Part shown: positions 1-6,003 of the stretch, piece after piece | Layout of the letters: every line of letters starts with the position of its first letter | Numbering within the stretch: position 1 is the first letter of the stretch | Assembly: GCA_023127875.1 (NCBI GenBank) | Contig: JAGMFA010000117.1 | Span: 1 to 6,415, forward strand | Source: Candidatus Zixiibacteriota bacterium | Lineage (GTDB): Bacteria; Zixibacteria; MSB-5A5; SM1-73 | Reading direction: 5' to 3' | Length of the DNA stretch: 6,415 bases | Program-made: the position numbers and the translations under genes | Notes under the pieces: generated by a model | The model's input: only the letters and a program-made list of their open reading frames with translations | What the model was told of the DNA's origin: nothing | Databases searched by the model: none

Positions 1-20
1 CTTAGTAACTTCAGCCGACT

Positions 21-120
21 TCAACTCGTATGAGTGCATACGCATCGGATTCCAAGCCCCCGATCCCATGGTCATTTGACTCAACTGAGATCCTGCGGAC
101 TTTTAGTCGGGGGTAGTTGA
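21..120 (-). repeat. Diverged copy of a modular palindromic repeat (copy 1)
   Basis: Foldable element with several nested stems. TCAACT (21-26) pairs with AGTTGA (115-120). CGTATG (27-32) and CATACG (37-42) form a 6-bp hairpin with a 4-base loop. CCCCCGA (57-63) pairs with TCGGGGG (107-113). Inside that stem is an imperfect palindrome centred on TTGACTCAA (72-88). Read on the minus strand it shares two modules, in the same order, with 3473-3564: GTCCGCAGGA (91-100, exact) and a 21-base hairpin module (26-46, 19 of 21 identical, both changes in the loop). It shares the 72-88 palindrome with 6017-6033 (16 of 17). Loop-only changes suggest the stem is conserved, but that is inference. The left end may run beyond the window. 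Confidence 0.6.
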
Positions 121-124
121 CTTC

Positions 125-148
125 TTAAACGCTCATGTTTTACCTCCC
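125..148 (-). other. Orphan ribosome-binding site and start codon (possible gene remnant)
   Basis: On the minus strand GGGAGGT (148-142) lies 5 bases before ATG (136-134). This is a better Shine-Dalgarno than those of the window's hydrolase or beta-helix/CapA genes. The frame then stops after three codons (ATG AGC GTT TAA, 136-125), right where the structured repeat at 21-120 begins. It could be the surviving 5' end of a divergent gene cut off by repeat insertion or deletion, a very short leader, or chance. Confidence 0.2.
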
Positions 149-265
149 TCAGATGGTTTAACAAAGATCATTCAAAAGCTGTCGGTTTTCTAAATAATTG
201 AGGAGTTATGCCGATAAAAGAATTTAGAATGAAAGTGTCAATTTTTAACTAATAACTTAAAATTT

Positions 266-273
266 AAGGGGAG
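266..273 (+). promoter_or_regulatory. Ribosome binding site of the Ig-repeat lipoprotein gene
   Basis: AAGGGGAG ends 6 bases before the ATG at 280. This purine-rich match to the Shine-Dalgarno sequence fixes the start, and the start is followed at once by a lipoprotein signal peptide. The 140 bases upstream are AT-rich, but I see no clear -35/-10 pair at normal spacing. Confidence 0.7.
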
Positions 274-279
274 TCAATT

Positions 280-2376
280 ATGAGCAGAAAAGTATCCAAC
301 TCTCTGGTGGTCGTCTCTGTGTTTGCTCTCTTCTCTGCAGCAGTTGCCATCTTACTGGTCGGATGTTCCGAGAAAGTGACTAAGGTAAATGACGAGACAG
401 TGATCACAGCAACCCTCTATGCACCTACCTCTGTTCTAAACGGCCAGAGCGTGGCGGTTAATGTGGAGGTGATGGACGAAGAGGGTAACCCCGTTTCAGG
501 AGTAGAGGTCTCCTTTTCGGTTAGCCCTTCTACAGCCGGACATTTCACTCCTGAGGTCGCCACCACGGATGACAATGGTCTGGCCACATCGGTTTTCACT
601 GCCACAGGTTTGGGCACCGCTACAATTCAGGCAAGCGCTCAAGGAGCTCAACCCAAAACTGCACAGATAGAGGTGGTATCGACCGAGGAAACCACCAAAC
701 CCATAGAAATTGAAATTACTCCTTCCTGGCTTCCAGCAGATGGAATCTCCACCAGCATCATAAAGGCAACCGTTACAGATTCAACCGGCACCTTGGTGGA
801 GGACAGCACTTTAGTGAAATTTGTGGCGGGTGAGGAATTTGATGATATAGATGAAGATGGCTACTACACCGAGGGAATCGACAATTTGATACATGATACC
901 AACCAGGATGGAAAGTGGAATCCGATTGGCACCATACCTGCTTATGCTTTCACCCAGAATGGCGTTGTCCAGGTGGACTACATGGCTGGATTCAGAACCG
1001 GAACTGCCTATATCAAAGTGACTGCAATTTTGGGGTGTGGACAAATACAAGAGGATTGTCCCATAGTTTTAGTTCCCACAGACAGTGTAGCATTTGTTGT
1101 CTTGACCCCGGATCAATCTTCCATCCAAGTTAAGGGGACCGGTGGCATGGAGGCTACCCATATCACTGCCACTTGTTATGATGACAACGGAAACCGAACA
1201 GACAAGGATTTTCCGGTGGAATTCTACATTCTCTACGGACCTGAAGGTGGTGAAAACCTTAATGGAGATACCTCCTATCCGGTTACCGTAAATACGAACT
1301 CTTGGGGACAGGCTGTGGTTACCCTGTTAAGCGGCACCAAGTCCGGCGTGGTGAGGTTACAGGCTAAAGTGGGAGGTGTTCTTTCCGCTGCCCCAATCGT
1401 GACTATATGTTCTGGACCTCCATTTGACATTTCCGTAGGAGTTACTCCGTGCAACATCCGGGGGTGGGATATAAACTGTGTAGAAGCCGATCTGTGTGCG
1501 TGTGTGGTGGACGTTTACGGGAATCCGGTCCCGGACTCAACCTCTGTGCACTTCTATACGGATGAAGGGATGGTGTACTGCTGTGATCAGACCAAAGCGG
1601 GATGTGCCTATTCCACTTTTATATCAGCCGACCCAAGGAATGACGGAATTGCCACAATTTATGCTGAAACTGAGGGCGAAACCGGAACAATAAGTGATCA
1701 CACCAACTTAATCGTATCGGGACCGCCTGACAGCGTAATCTTCCGGAAGTATCCAGACTCTCTGTTAGCCGACGGGGTATCCAAAGGAGTTGTGTTAGTG
1801 GAGGTGCTGGACGTAAATGATAATTTTGTCGTAAACCAGACCCCGGTGGAAATGAAGACTGACTTCGGCTCGGTCCCTTCCGGAAATACCAGCGACGGCT
1901 GTTATGCCAGTCTGTTTGAGACTGAACTGATCAGTCAAGTCCTGCCCCAGGATTACCACATGACTTCTCTGTATGAAGATGATGGAATCGGCGCTATAAA
2001 TGTCTTGACCGCCAAATCTGGATTTGTATCAAGTTCGGTTAATGTCACCTTTCTTACGGCAAATACCTATAGCAAAAACTGTGAAATCGATATAGAAGCT
2101 TCTGTCCCGCACGGTTCCACGGTCCCGGTGGTGGTGATCATCAGGGATCGCTATGGTAATCCTTTGGGTGGACATTACATTGTGGCTGATCAGGCTCATA
2201 CCTCTGGAGGAACAGTAGCTGGCTCAGCCTATACCAACGAGTTTGGAGAGGCAACCGGCTTTACCTTTACCGCCACAACCGATCCAGGAATAGAAAGCGG
2301 AGTGGTCTCCTTCTGTGACCAAGATCCTCGAGGAATGGTTTGCATCGCGGTAAAAATTGAGATCTCAGACGATTAG
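280..2376 (+). CDS. Surface lipoprotein with about six Big_1/invasin-like Ig domains
   Basis: The product is a predicted lipid-anchored envelope protein. Residues 1-28 form a signal peptide (SRK, then a hydrophobic stretch) ending in the lipobox L26-V-G-C29, so Cys29 should be acylated. The rest reads as about six bacterial Ig-like (Big_1 type) beta-sandwich domains, near residues 41-133, 141-265, 270-378, 383-479, 483-592 and 600-696. Each carries a version of the D-x-x-G-N-P-V turn (D66, D167, D302, D411, D511, D623). Residues 187-216 in domain 2 insert two EF-hand-like loops, DIDEDG and DTNQDG, likely binding calcium. Domain 4 is rich in cysteine: seven between 391 and 442. Such proteins usually act as stalks, adhesins or spacers. 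There is no catalytic motif and no beta-barrel or sorting domain, so the exact role is unknown. A strong terminator follows, so the gene is probably monocistronic. Confidence 0.9.
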   Translation: MSRKVSNSLVVVSVFALFSAAVAILLVGCSEKVTKVNDETVITATLYAPTSVLNGQSVAVNVEVMDEEGNPVSGVEVSFSVSPSTAGHFTPEVATTDDNGLATSVFTATGLGTATIQASAQGAQPKTAQIEVVSTEETTKPIEIEITPSWLPADGISTSIIKATVTDSTGTLVEDSTLVKFVAGEEFDDIDEDGYYTEGIDNLIHDTNQDGKWNPIGTIPAYAFTQNGVVQVDYMAGFRTGTAYIKVTAILGCGQIQEDCPIVLVPTDSVAFVVLTPDQSSIQVKGTGGMEATHITATCYDDNGNRTDKDFPVEFYILYGPEGGENLNGDTSYPVTVNTNSWGQAVVTLLSGTKSGVVRLQAKVGGVLSAAPIVTICSGPPFDISVGVTPCNIRGWDINCVEADLCACVVDVYGNPVPDSTSVHFYTDEGMVYCCDQTKAGCAYSTFISADPRNDGIATIYAETEGETGTISDHTNLIVSGPPDSVIFRKYPDSLLADGVSKGVVLVEVLDVNDNFVVNQTPVEMKTDFGSVPSGNTSDGCYASLFETELISQVLPQDYHMTSLYEDDGIGAINVLTAKSGFVSSSVNVTFLTANTYSKNCEIDIEASVPHGSTVPVVVIIRDRYGNPLGGHYIVADQAHTSGGTVAGSAYTNEFGEATGFTFTATTDPGIESGVVSFCDQDPRGMVCIAVKIEISDD

Positions 2377-2399
2377 AAGGGGGAAAGGGAATGCACCTC

Positions 2400-2440
2400 A
2401 AGAAAGGGGCCCTCCGCATTTTGCGGGGGGCTTTTTTCTT
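2400..2440 (+). terminator. Intrinsic terminator of the lipoprotein gene
   Basis: GCCCTCCGC (2409-2417) and GCGGGGGGC (2423-2431) form a 9-bp stem with one G-T wobble and an ATTTT loop, followed by six T (2432-2437). The flanking AAGAAAGGG and TTTTTTCTT extend the pairing through wobbles. It starts 33 bases past the stop codon. It separates the lipoprotein gene from the hydrolase gene. Confidence 0.9.
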
Positions 2441-2493
2441 GCCGTAGCTCGTTTGAGCTTTGGCAGTTATCAGTAGGCAGTATACAGTATACA
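2441..2493. repeat. Small hairpin plus imperfect tandem GGCAGT..CAGTA repeat
   Basis: AGCTC (2446-2450) and GAGCT (2455-2459) form a 5-bp hairpin with a GTTT loop, flanked by GCC (2441-2443) and GGC (2462-2464). Two 14-base units follow, at 2462-2475 and 2476-2489, identical at 11 positions; the three differing bases are an inverted central triplet (TAT against ATA). The second unit runs into TACAG, giving CAGTATACAGTATACAG. This resembles short intergenic repeats of uncultured bacteria. No function is evident. Confidence 0.45.
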
Positions 2494-2539
2494 GAGAACG
2501 GCTTTAGTTTGCCTGTCAACGGATGAAACGGATTAAACG

Positions 2540-2545
2540 TATAAA
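2540..2545 (+). promoter_or_regulatory. Candidate -10 box of the hydrolase gene
   Basis: TATAAA lies 9 bases before the ATG at 2555. If it is a -10 element, transcription would begin at about 2552 and the mRNA would be almost leaderless, which fits the absence of any Shine-Dalgarno here. No -35 box is present at normal spacing (the nearest TTGCCT, 2509-2514, is 25 bases away), so this is weak. Confidence 0.25.
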
Positions 2546-2554
2546 TGCGTTGTA

Positions 2555-3343
2555 ATGGCACATAAGATAAAATTTTTAGGCACGGCAGGTGCGCGCTTTG
2601 TGATGATCAAGCAACTGCGATCATCCGCAGGGACGTGGATTACGTTAGAAGACAAAAATCTGCTTTTGGATCCGGGACCGGGAACTCTGGTCAGATGTGC
2701 CAAAAGCAGACCACCTTTGGATCCTACCCAACTGGATGCCATCATTTTGTCTCATCAGCATATCGATCATGCCAACGACGTGAACATCATGATCGAAGCC
2801 ATGACCAATGGCGGCTTCTCCAAAAGGGGAGCATTGTTTGCTCCACGATCGGCTTTGGAAAACGATCCTGTTGTTTTAAAATATGTAAGGGATTATTTGA
2901 ACGAAATTTTTGTCCTGAAAGAGGGAGCTACCTATACTTTAGGAAATATTGAGATATTCACTCCTCTTCGTCACATTCATCCGGTTGAAACTTACGGGAT
3001 CGTGTTCAAAACACCCAGATATACCATTTCATTCATCGTTGATACCAGATTCTTTCCCGATTTGATCGACAAATACAGAGAAAGCGATCTGATTGTGATT
3101 AACGTAGTTCGTTATGATGGAAAAGGGGGTAAAAAATTGGATGTGGATCATCTCAACCTTGAGGATGTCAAGAAGATCATAAAAGGGATAAGCCCCAAGC
3201 AAGCTATATTGACGCATTTTGGCATGACTATGATTCGCTCCAAGCCGTGGGAGGCAGCCGCTGACGTCGAAAAGGAGACTGGCGTAAGAACTATTGCTGC
3301 CAGCGATGGGATGGAATTTGATCTGAAAAAGCAACTCCTGTAA
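2555..3343 (+). CDS. MBL-fold metallo-hydrolase
   Basis: A cytoplasmic-looking (no signal peptide) single-domain metallo-beta-lactamase-fold hydrolase, probably binding two metal ions. Visible ligands are H67-Q-H69-I-D71-H72 in motif 2, H140/H142 in LRHIHPVETYG, D163 in FIVDT, and H221 in LTHFGM. The N-terminus KIKFLGTAGARF (residues 4-15) and the strand LLLDPGPGTLVRC (36-48) match the typical start of the fold, so ATG 2555 is preferred over Met17, although no Shine-Dalgarno precedes it. The length, 262 residues, is normal for a lone MBL domain. It most resembles stand-alone MBL hydrolases of archaea and candidate phyla, whose substrate I do not know. The RNase Z, glyoxalase II and lactonase branches share the fold but have extra domains or motifs not seen here. 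It has its own upstream region after the lipoprotein terminator and converges with the gene at 3574-5739. Confidence 0.9.
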   Translation: MAHKIKFLGTAGARFVMIKQLRSSAGTWITLEDKNLLLDPGPGTLVRCAKSRPPLDPTQLDAIILSHQHIDHANDVNIMIEAMTNGGFSKRGALFAPRSALENDPVVLKYVRDYLNEIFVLKEGATYTLGNIEIFTPLRHIHPVETYGIVFKTPRYTISFIVDTRFFPDLIDKYRESDLIVINVVRYDGKGGKKLDVDHLNLEDVKKIIKGISPKQAILTHFGMTMIRSKPWEAAADVEKETGVRTIAASDGMEFDLKKQLL

Positions 3344-3374
3344 ATGTTGATTCAGGGTGCCATTCTTCGCTTCT

Positions 3375-3426
3375 CGTTGGTGTTCTTCACCAACGTGAGA
3401 CGGACGGCGGGTGAAGAACACCCGCC
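3375..3426. repeat. Pair of hairpins with the same tip in opposite orientation
   Basis: Hairpin 1: CGTTGGTG (3375-3382), loop TTCTT, CACCAACG (3388-3395), 8 perfect pairs. Hairpin 2: GGCGGGTG (3406-3413), loop AAGAA, CACCCGCC (3419-3426), 8 perfect pairs. The 13-base tip GGTGTTCTTCACC (3379-3391) is the exact reverse complement of 3410-3422. In one transcript the tips could pair with each other or form a loop-loop contact in place of two local hairpins. It lies 32 bases past the hydrolase stop. There is no T-run, so it is not a standard terminator, though it could protect mRNA 3' ends. Confidence 0.7.
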
Positions 3427-3472
3427 TTAAGCAGTGGTGTGGCAAGCGGTAGTAGACCAGGAACCCAGTCTC

Positions 3473-3564
3473 GTAGGTCAAGCATGTCCGCAGGACTGCT
3501 TGACGAAAAAGATGCGTATGCGTTCATACGAATCGTCAACCACCCTTCGGGATGGTTGACCTAC
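3473..3564. repeat. Cloverleaf-like modular palindromic repeat (copy 2)
   Basis: Outer arms GTAG (3473-3476) and CTAC (3561-3564) enclose three consecutive hairpins. A: GTCAAGCA (3477-3484) with TGCTTGAC (3497-3504), continued by GTCC/GGAC around a GCA loop, with one bulged T. B: CGTATG (3515-3520) with CATACG (3525-3530), loop CGTT. C: GTCAACCA (3535-3542) with TGGTTGAC (3553-3560), capped by CC-TTCG-GG, a UUCG-type tetraloop. Alternatively the ends alone pair over 9 bp, GTAGGTCAA (3473-3481) with TTGACCTAC (3556-3564), at the cost of hairpins A and C. It shares two modules with 21-120. It ends 9 bases from the stop of the beta-helix/CapA gene, so it may sit in that gene's 3' UTR. Confidence 0.75.
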
Positions 3565-3573
3565 AAACTTTCT

Positions 3574-5739
3574 TCAGTATCTTTGGAACTCGACCTCTTC
3601 GGTCTTTTTTGGAATTTTTTTTATGATACGCGGCTGAAAATTTTCGATTTCAACCAGCAAAGGCGGAAGCAGACTTACCCCCTTTTTGGAAATTTTGGTC
3701 CTGAATATCATGCTCCTTTTGGTCTCAGGCTTGCGTTGATCGAAAACGAAATTCCCCAGACTGTAGGCGATTATTCCATCTTTATATTCTTCAATCTCTT
3801 GAAGCACATGCGGATGATGTCCTAAAATCAAGTCCGCACCGGCATCTACCAACTGATGAGCGATATTGATTTGTGAAGAGTTAGGGGACTTCTTATACTC
3901 GTCTCCCCAATGCATAGACACCACGACTACGTCAGCCTTTTTCTTGAGCTGTTTAACCGCTTCTATTGCCACACTTGAATTATAGAACGCTATTGCAGGA
4001 TCATCCTCTTCAAGAATTATCCAATCCATGGGATAGGCACAGAATGCCAAAAAGCCAACTCTTATGTTTTTCAGATCAATGATTGCCGGACGCAAAGCTT
4101 CCTTAGCTGTCTTTCCCCCTCCGGCGAACTTTATCTTCTCATCTTTTAAGAATTCCAGCGTGCTCAAAATGCCCTTTTTTTCACAGTCAAACATATGGTT
4201 GTTTGCTAAAGAGACCACATCGAACCCAGCGAATGATAACCCTTTGGCATTCTCAGGTTTGATACAAAAATTATTGTTTTCAAATTTTCCCGTTGCTCTT
4301 TGGGAGATAGCGCATTCCAGATTACAGAAAGCAATGTCTGCCTTGCTTATGATTTCTTGGATTTCCTCAAAGGGATAGTTTGACCCCATTTCTTTGATTT
4401 TTCTATTAATCCCTCTGGCAAGCATCACGTCGCCTACTGCTATCATCTCGATAAAGGAGGTATCTTCCACCTGAGCTTTATAATCTGAGTCTATGCGGGC
4501 ACCGGGACCACCGTAGATTCCCATGTCGGAGGGACCCCCATCTGGATCGGTGAAGACCGAATCGCCCGAATCGATAGCAGGCGAACCCGGCATAAGATGA
4601 AAATCTATTTTGCCCCTAAGGAGCGGATCTGTTGAAATGTTCCCCTCCTTTCCAGTCAGATCATCCATATCCCTGTAATTTCCTTCTTCATTGCCCCAGA
4701 CAATATTGTGAGAGATCACGAAATTCTCGAATCTTCCATACATCCAGATTCCCACGCAGGGGCAGACCCACTCGTCTCTCCAGCCGTTTTCCGTAACGAT
4801 ATTATTTATGAAGGTGCCACGAGCACTCTCACTCCAGGGAGCGAAACCGCAGTTGCCATTTCTGGTGATCACGTTGTTGGAAGCCTCCATAAAAGAATTT
4901 CCGGTAGCAATTATTCCCCAGCCTAAGTTGTCGTAAACCGCATTGTTTCTTACCATAGCTCGAGAATCTCCGAATGTTCCGATACCCTTCCAGTAGCCGG
5001 AGATCCGGTTGCGATAGACTATGGCTGTGGCATCCCAGGTGATACCGATTCCAGCTCCCCGACCTTCACAAATCACATTGTCTGCAATATAGGCATTCGC
5101 TCCACGATATAGGGCGACCCCATCCCAGCCATTGTTTTCTATGACGTTATCCAAGATGAAGAGTTCCGAATTCTCCCTTCCGAACACTCCACCAATACCC
5201 ACCACCACGTTTTCGAGTTGATGTTTGTTATCACTGATCTTGACGTTTTTGACAGTCACCGTGGAGAACTTTGCCACCACCCCGGCATCGGTGGCATTTC
5301 CATCCGGATCGCGAACCCCGCCGGTGATGGTCAGATTGGTTATAATTGATCCGCGGCTGTGCTTGAACAAAACCCCGTATCCTGCCTTTGTGACCAGAAT
5401 AGTGCTGTCAATTCCACTGCCCACAATCTCAAGGGCTTTGTCTTTGATCAAAAATCCTCGAGTGGCTTTCACATAAGTTTTGTGCTTTTCGCAATTGCCA
5501 CAAAGTTCTTCAGGATACGAATCTGGATGAGCTTCATACGTTCCGGGTATGATTAGAATCTTATCCCCGTTTGAAGCAGAATCTATGGCAGTCTGAAGAT
5601 CACGAAAAGGGTCGTTCTGCAAACCTGAGCCAATCTCACCGTCGCCCCGGTCGTCGACAAACCAAGTTTCAGCTTGCACTAGCGAAGGCAAACCAAAAGG
5701 AATTAGTGCTAAAAACAAAATTATGAAAAGTTTCGCCAT
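3574..5739 (-). CDS. Exported fusion of right-handed beta-helix and CapA-type domain
   Basis: Residues 1-23 form a signal peptide, probably cleaved after V21-Q-A23. Residues 24-412 form a right-handed parallel beta-helix. They open with WFVDD...PFRDLQTAIDSA..GDKILIIPGTYEA (DUF1565-like), continue through repeated N-N-x-[IV] turns such as RNNAVYDN and SNNVITRN, and close with DP (371), HL (381), SPAID.GD (386-393) and SDMGIYGG (404-411). After a short linker, residues 428-700 match the CapA/PGA_cap metallophosphatase-like family: GDVM (436-439, D437), NLE (473-475), NNH (513-515) with D518, H610-W-G-D613, GADLILGHHPH (634-644) and SLGNF (660-664). CapA/PgsA proteins take part in poly-gamma-glutamate capsule synthesis or export, but no capB/capC partner is in view, so this role is uncertain. 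Residues 428-700 are about the size of a whole CapA domain, so the helix is an addition. The start has no clear Shine-Dalgarno but is fixed by the signal peptide. Possible actions include binding a surface polymer while hydrolysing it. Confidence 0.9.
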   Translation of the reverse strand: MAKLFIILFLALIPFGLPSLVQAETWFVDDRGDGEIGSGLQNDPFRDLQTAIDSASNGDKILIIPGTYEAHPDSYPEELCGNCEKHKTYVKATRGFLIKDKALEIVGSGIDSTILVTKAGYGVLFKHSRGSIITNLTITGGVRDPDGNATDAGVVAKFSTVTVKNVKISDNKHQLENVVVGIGGVFGRENSELFILDNVIENNGWDGVALYRGANAYIADNVICEGRGAGIGITWDATAIVYRNRISGYWKGIGTFGDSRAMVRNNAVYDNLGWGIIATGNSFMEASNNVITRNGNCGFAPWSESARGTFINNIVTENGWRDEWVCPCVGIWMYGRFENFVISHNIVWGNEEGNYRDMDDLTGKEGNISTDPLLRGKIDFHLMPGSPAIDSGDSVFTDPDGGPSDMGIYGGPGARIDSDYKAQVEDTSFIEMIAVGDVMLARGINRKIKEMGSNYPFEEIQEIISKADIAFCNLECAISQRATGKFENNNFCIKPENAKGLSFAGFDVVSLANNHMFDCEKKGILSTLEFLKDEKIKFAGGGKTAKEALRPAIIDLKNIRVGFLAFCAYPMDWIILEEDDPAIAFYNSSVAIEAVKQLKKKADVVVVSMHWGDEYKKSPNSSQINIAHQLVDAGADLILGHHPHVLQEIEEYKDGIIAYSLGNFVFDQRKPETKRSMIFRTKISKKGVSLLPPLLVEIENFQPRIIKKIPKKTEEVEFQRY

Positions 5740-5768
5740 GACTGCTTACCATTCTGAGGGTTAGCTTC

Positions 5769-5796
5769 GGGGCGGGATAAATTCCCGCCCCTATGG
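5769..5796. repeat. 28-bp GC-rich palindromic repeat, unit 1
   Basis: GGGGCGGGA (5769-5777) and TCCCGCCCC (5783-5791) form 9 perfect pairs around TAAAT, followed by TATGG. A second copy lies at 6133-6160 in the same orientation, 26 of 28 identical, the differences being one loop base and one G-C to G-T change that keeps the stem. It lies 30 bases upstream of the start of the minus-strand fusion gene, so it would be a very stable hairpin if included in that gene's leader. Confidence 0.75.
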
Positions 5797-5799
5797 ACT

Positions 5800-5814
5800 T
5801 TGATAGCTTATCAA
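5800..5814. promoter_or_regulatory. Possible operator: 15-bp dyad
   Basis: TTGATA and TATCAA are inverted around GCT, forming a 15-bp dyad 61-75 bases upstream of the fusion gene start. The size and AT content would suit a dimeric repressor, but nothing else supports it, and it sits in a region already full of palindromes. Confidence 0.2.
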
Positions 5815-5818
5815 CATG

Positions 5819-5841
5819 GGGCCGGGCATTCAACCCTGCCC
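5819..5841. repeat. GGGC..GGG / CCCTGCCC hairpin
   Basis: GGGCCGGG (5819-5826) and CCCTGCCC (5834-5841) pair with one mismatch around CATTCAA. It resembles the outer stem of the element at 6183-6233 (GGGCAGGG with CCCTGCC) and looks like a diverged short form of it. Confidence 0.5.
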
Positions 5842-5854
5842 ACGCACCTCCAGA

Positions 5855-5882
5855 GGGACAGACAAATTTAAGTGTCTGCCCC
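5855..5882. repeat. GGGACAGACA / TGTCTGCCCC hairpin repeat
   Basis: GGGACAGACA (5855-5864) and TGTCTGCCCC (5873-5882) pair with one mismatch around an AT-rich 8-base loop. Its layout is the same as the 5769 repeat: a G-rich arm, an AAATT-containing loop, and a C-rich arm running into CCCCTA. This suggests one design with a different stem. Confidence 0.55.
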
Positions 5883-5917
5883 TACAGGTCGTTTGACTTT
5901 AGGCAGATCTAATATGC

Positions 5918-5941
5918 AAAAAAACTCCAAACTCTTTTTGG
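5918..5941 (-). terminator. Weak candidate terminator for leftward transcripts
   Basis: On the minus strand CCAAA (5941-5937) and TTTGG (5931-5927) form a 5-bp stem, followed within two bases or so by seven T (5924-5918). The stem is short and AT-rich. It could end transcripts entering from the right, including the possible gene at the window edge. Confidence 0.25.
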
Positions 5942-5959
5942 TCAGGATGAAGTCGTAGA

Positions 5960-5975
5960 TCCCGCCTTGGCGGGA
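5960..5975. repeat. TCCCGCC-TT-GGCGGGA palindrome
   Basis: Near-perfect 16-base palindrome, 7 pairs with a two-base centre; in RNA it would close as five pairs over CTTG. GTCGTAG just before it (5952-5958) resembles the GTAG lead-in of the larger elements at 3473 and 6004, so it may be a minimal member of the same group. Confidence 0.5.
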
Positions 5976-6003
5976 CTTAACACTCCATGCAAGTTTTGGA
6001 AAT

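Noticed and set aside
208..252. 14-codon open frame (ATG preceded closely by AGGAG) before the lipoprotein gene
   Set aside because: The AGGAG is only 2 bases from the ATG, the length is within chance, and the peptide shows no leader or toxin features.
3029..3481. 150-codon open frame on the minus strand
   Set aside because: It lies largely opposite the hydrolase gene, whose MBL motifs are intact, and its translation matches nothing recognisable.
3473..3564. tRNA or tRNA-like gene suggested by the cloverleaf
   Set aside because: The outer stem is too short in its cloverleaf form, there is no proper T-arm GTTCRAATC in a 5-bp stem, the anticodon-arm geometry is wrong, and hairpin A is far too long.
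3439..3825. 128-codon open frame on the plus strand
   Set aside because: It runs through the cloverleaf repeat and then antisense to the conserved CapA domain.
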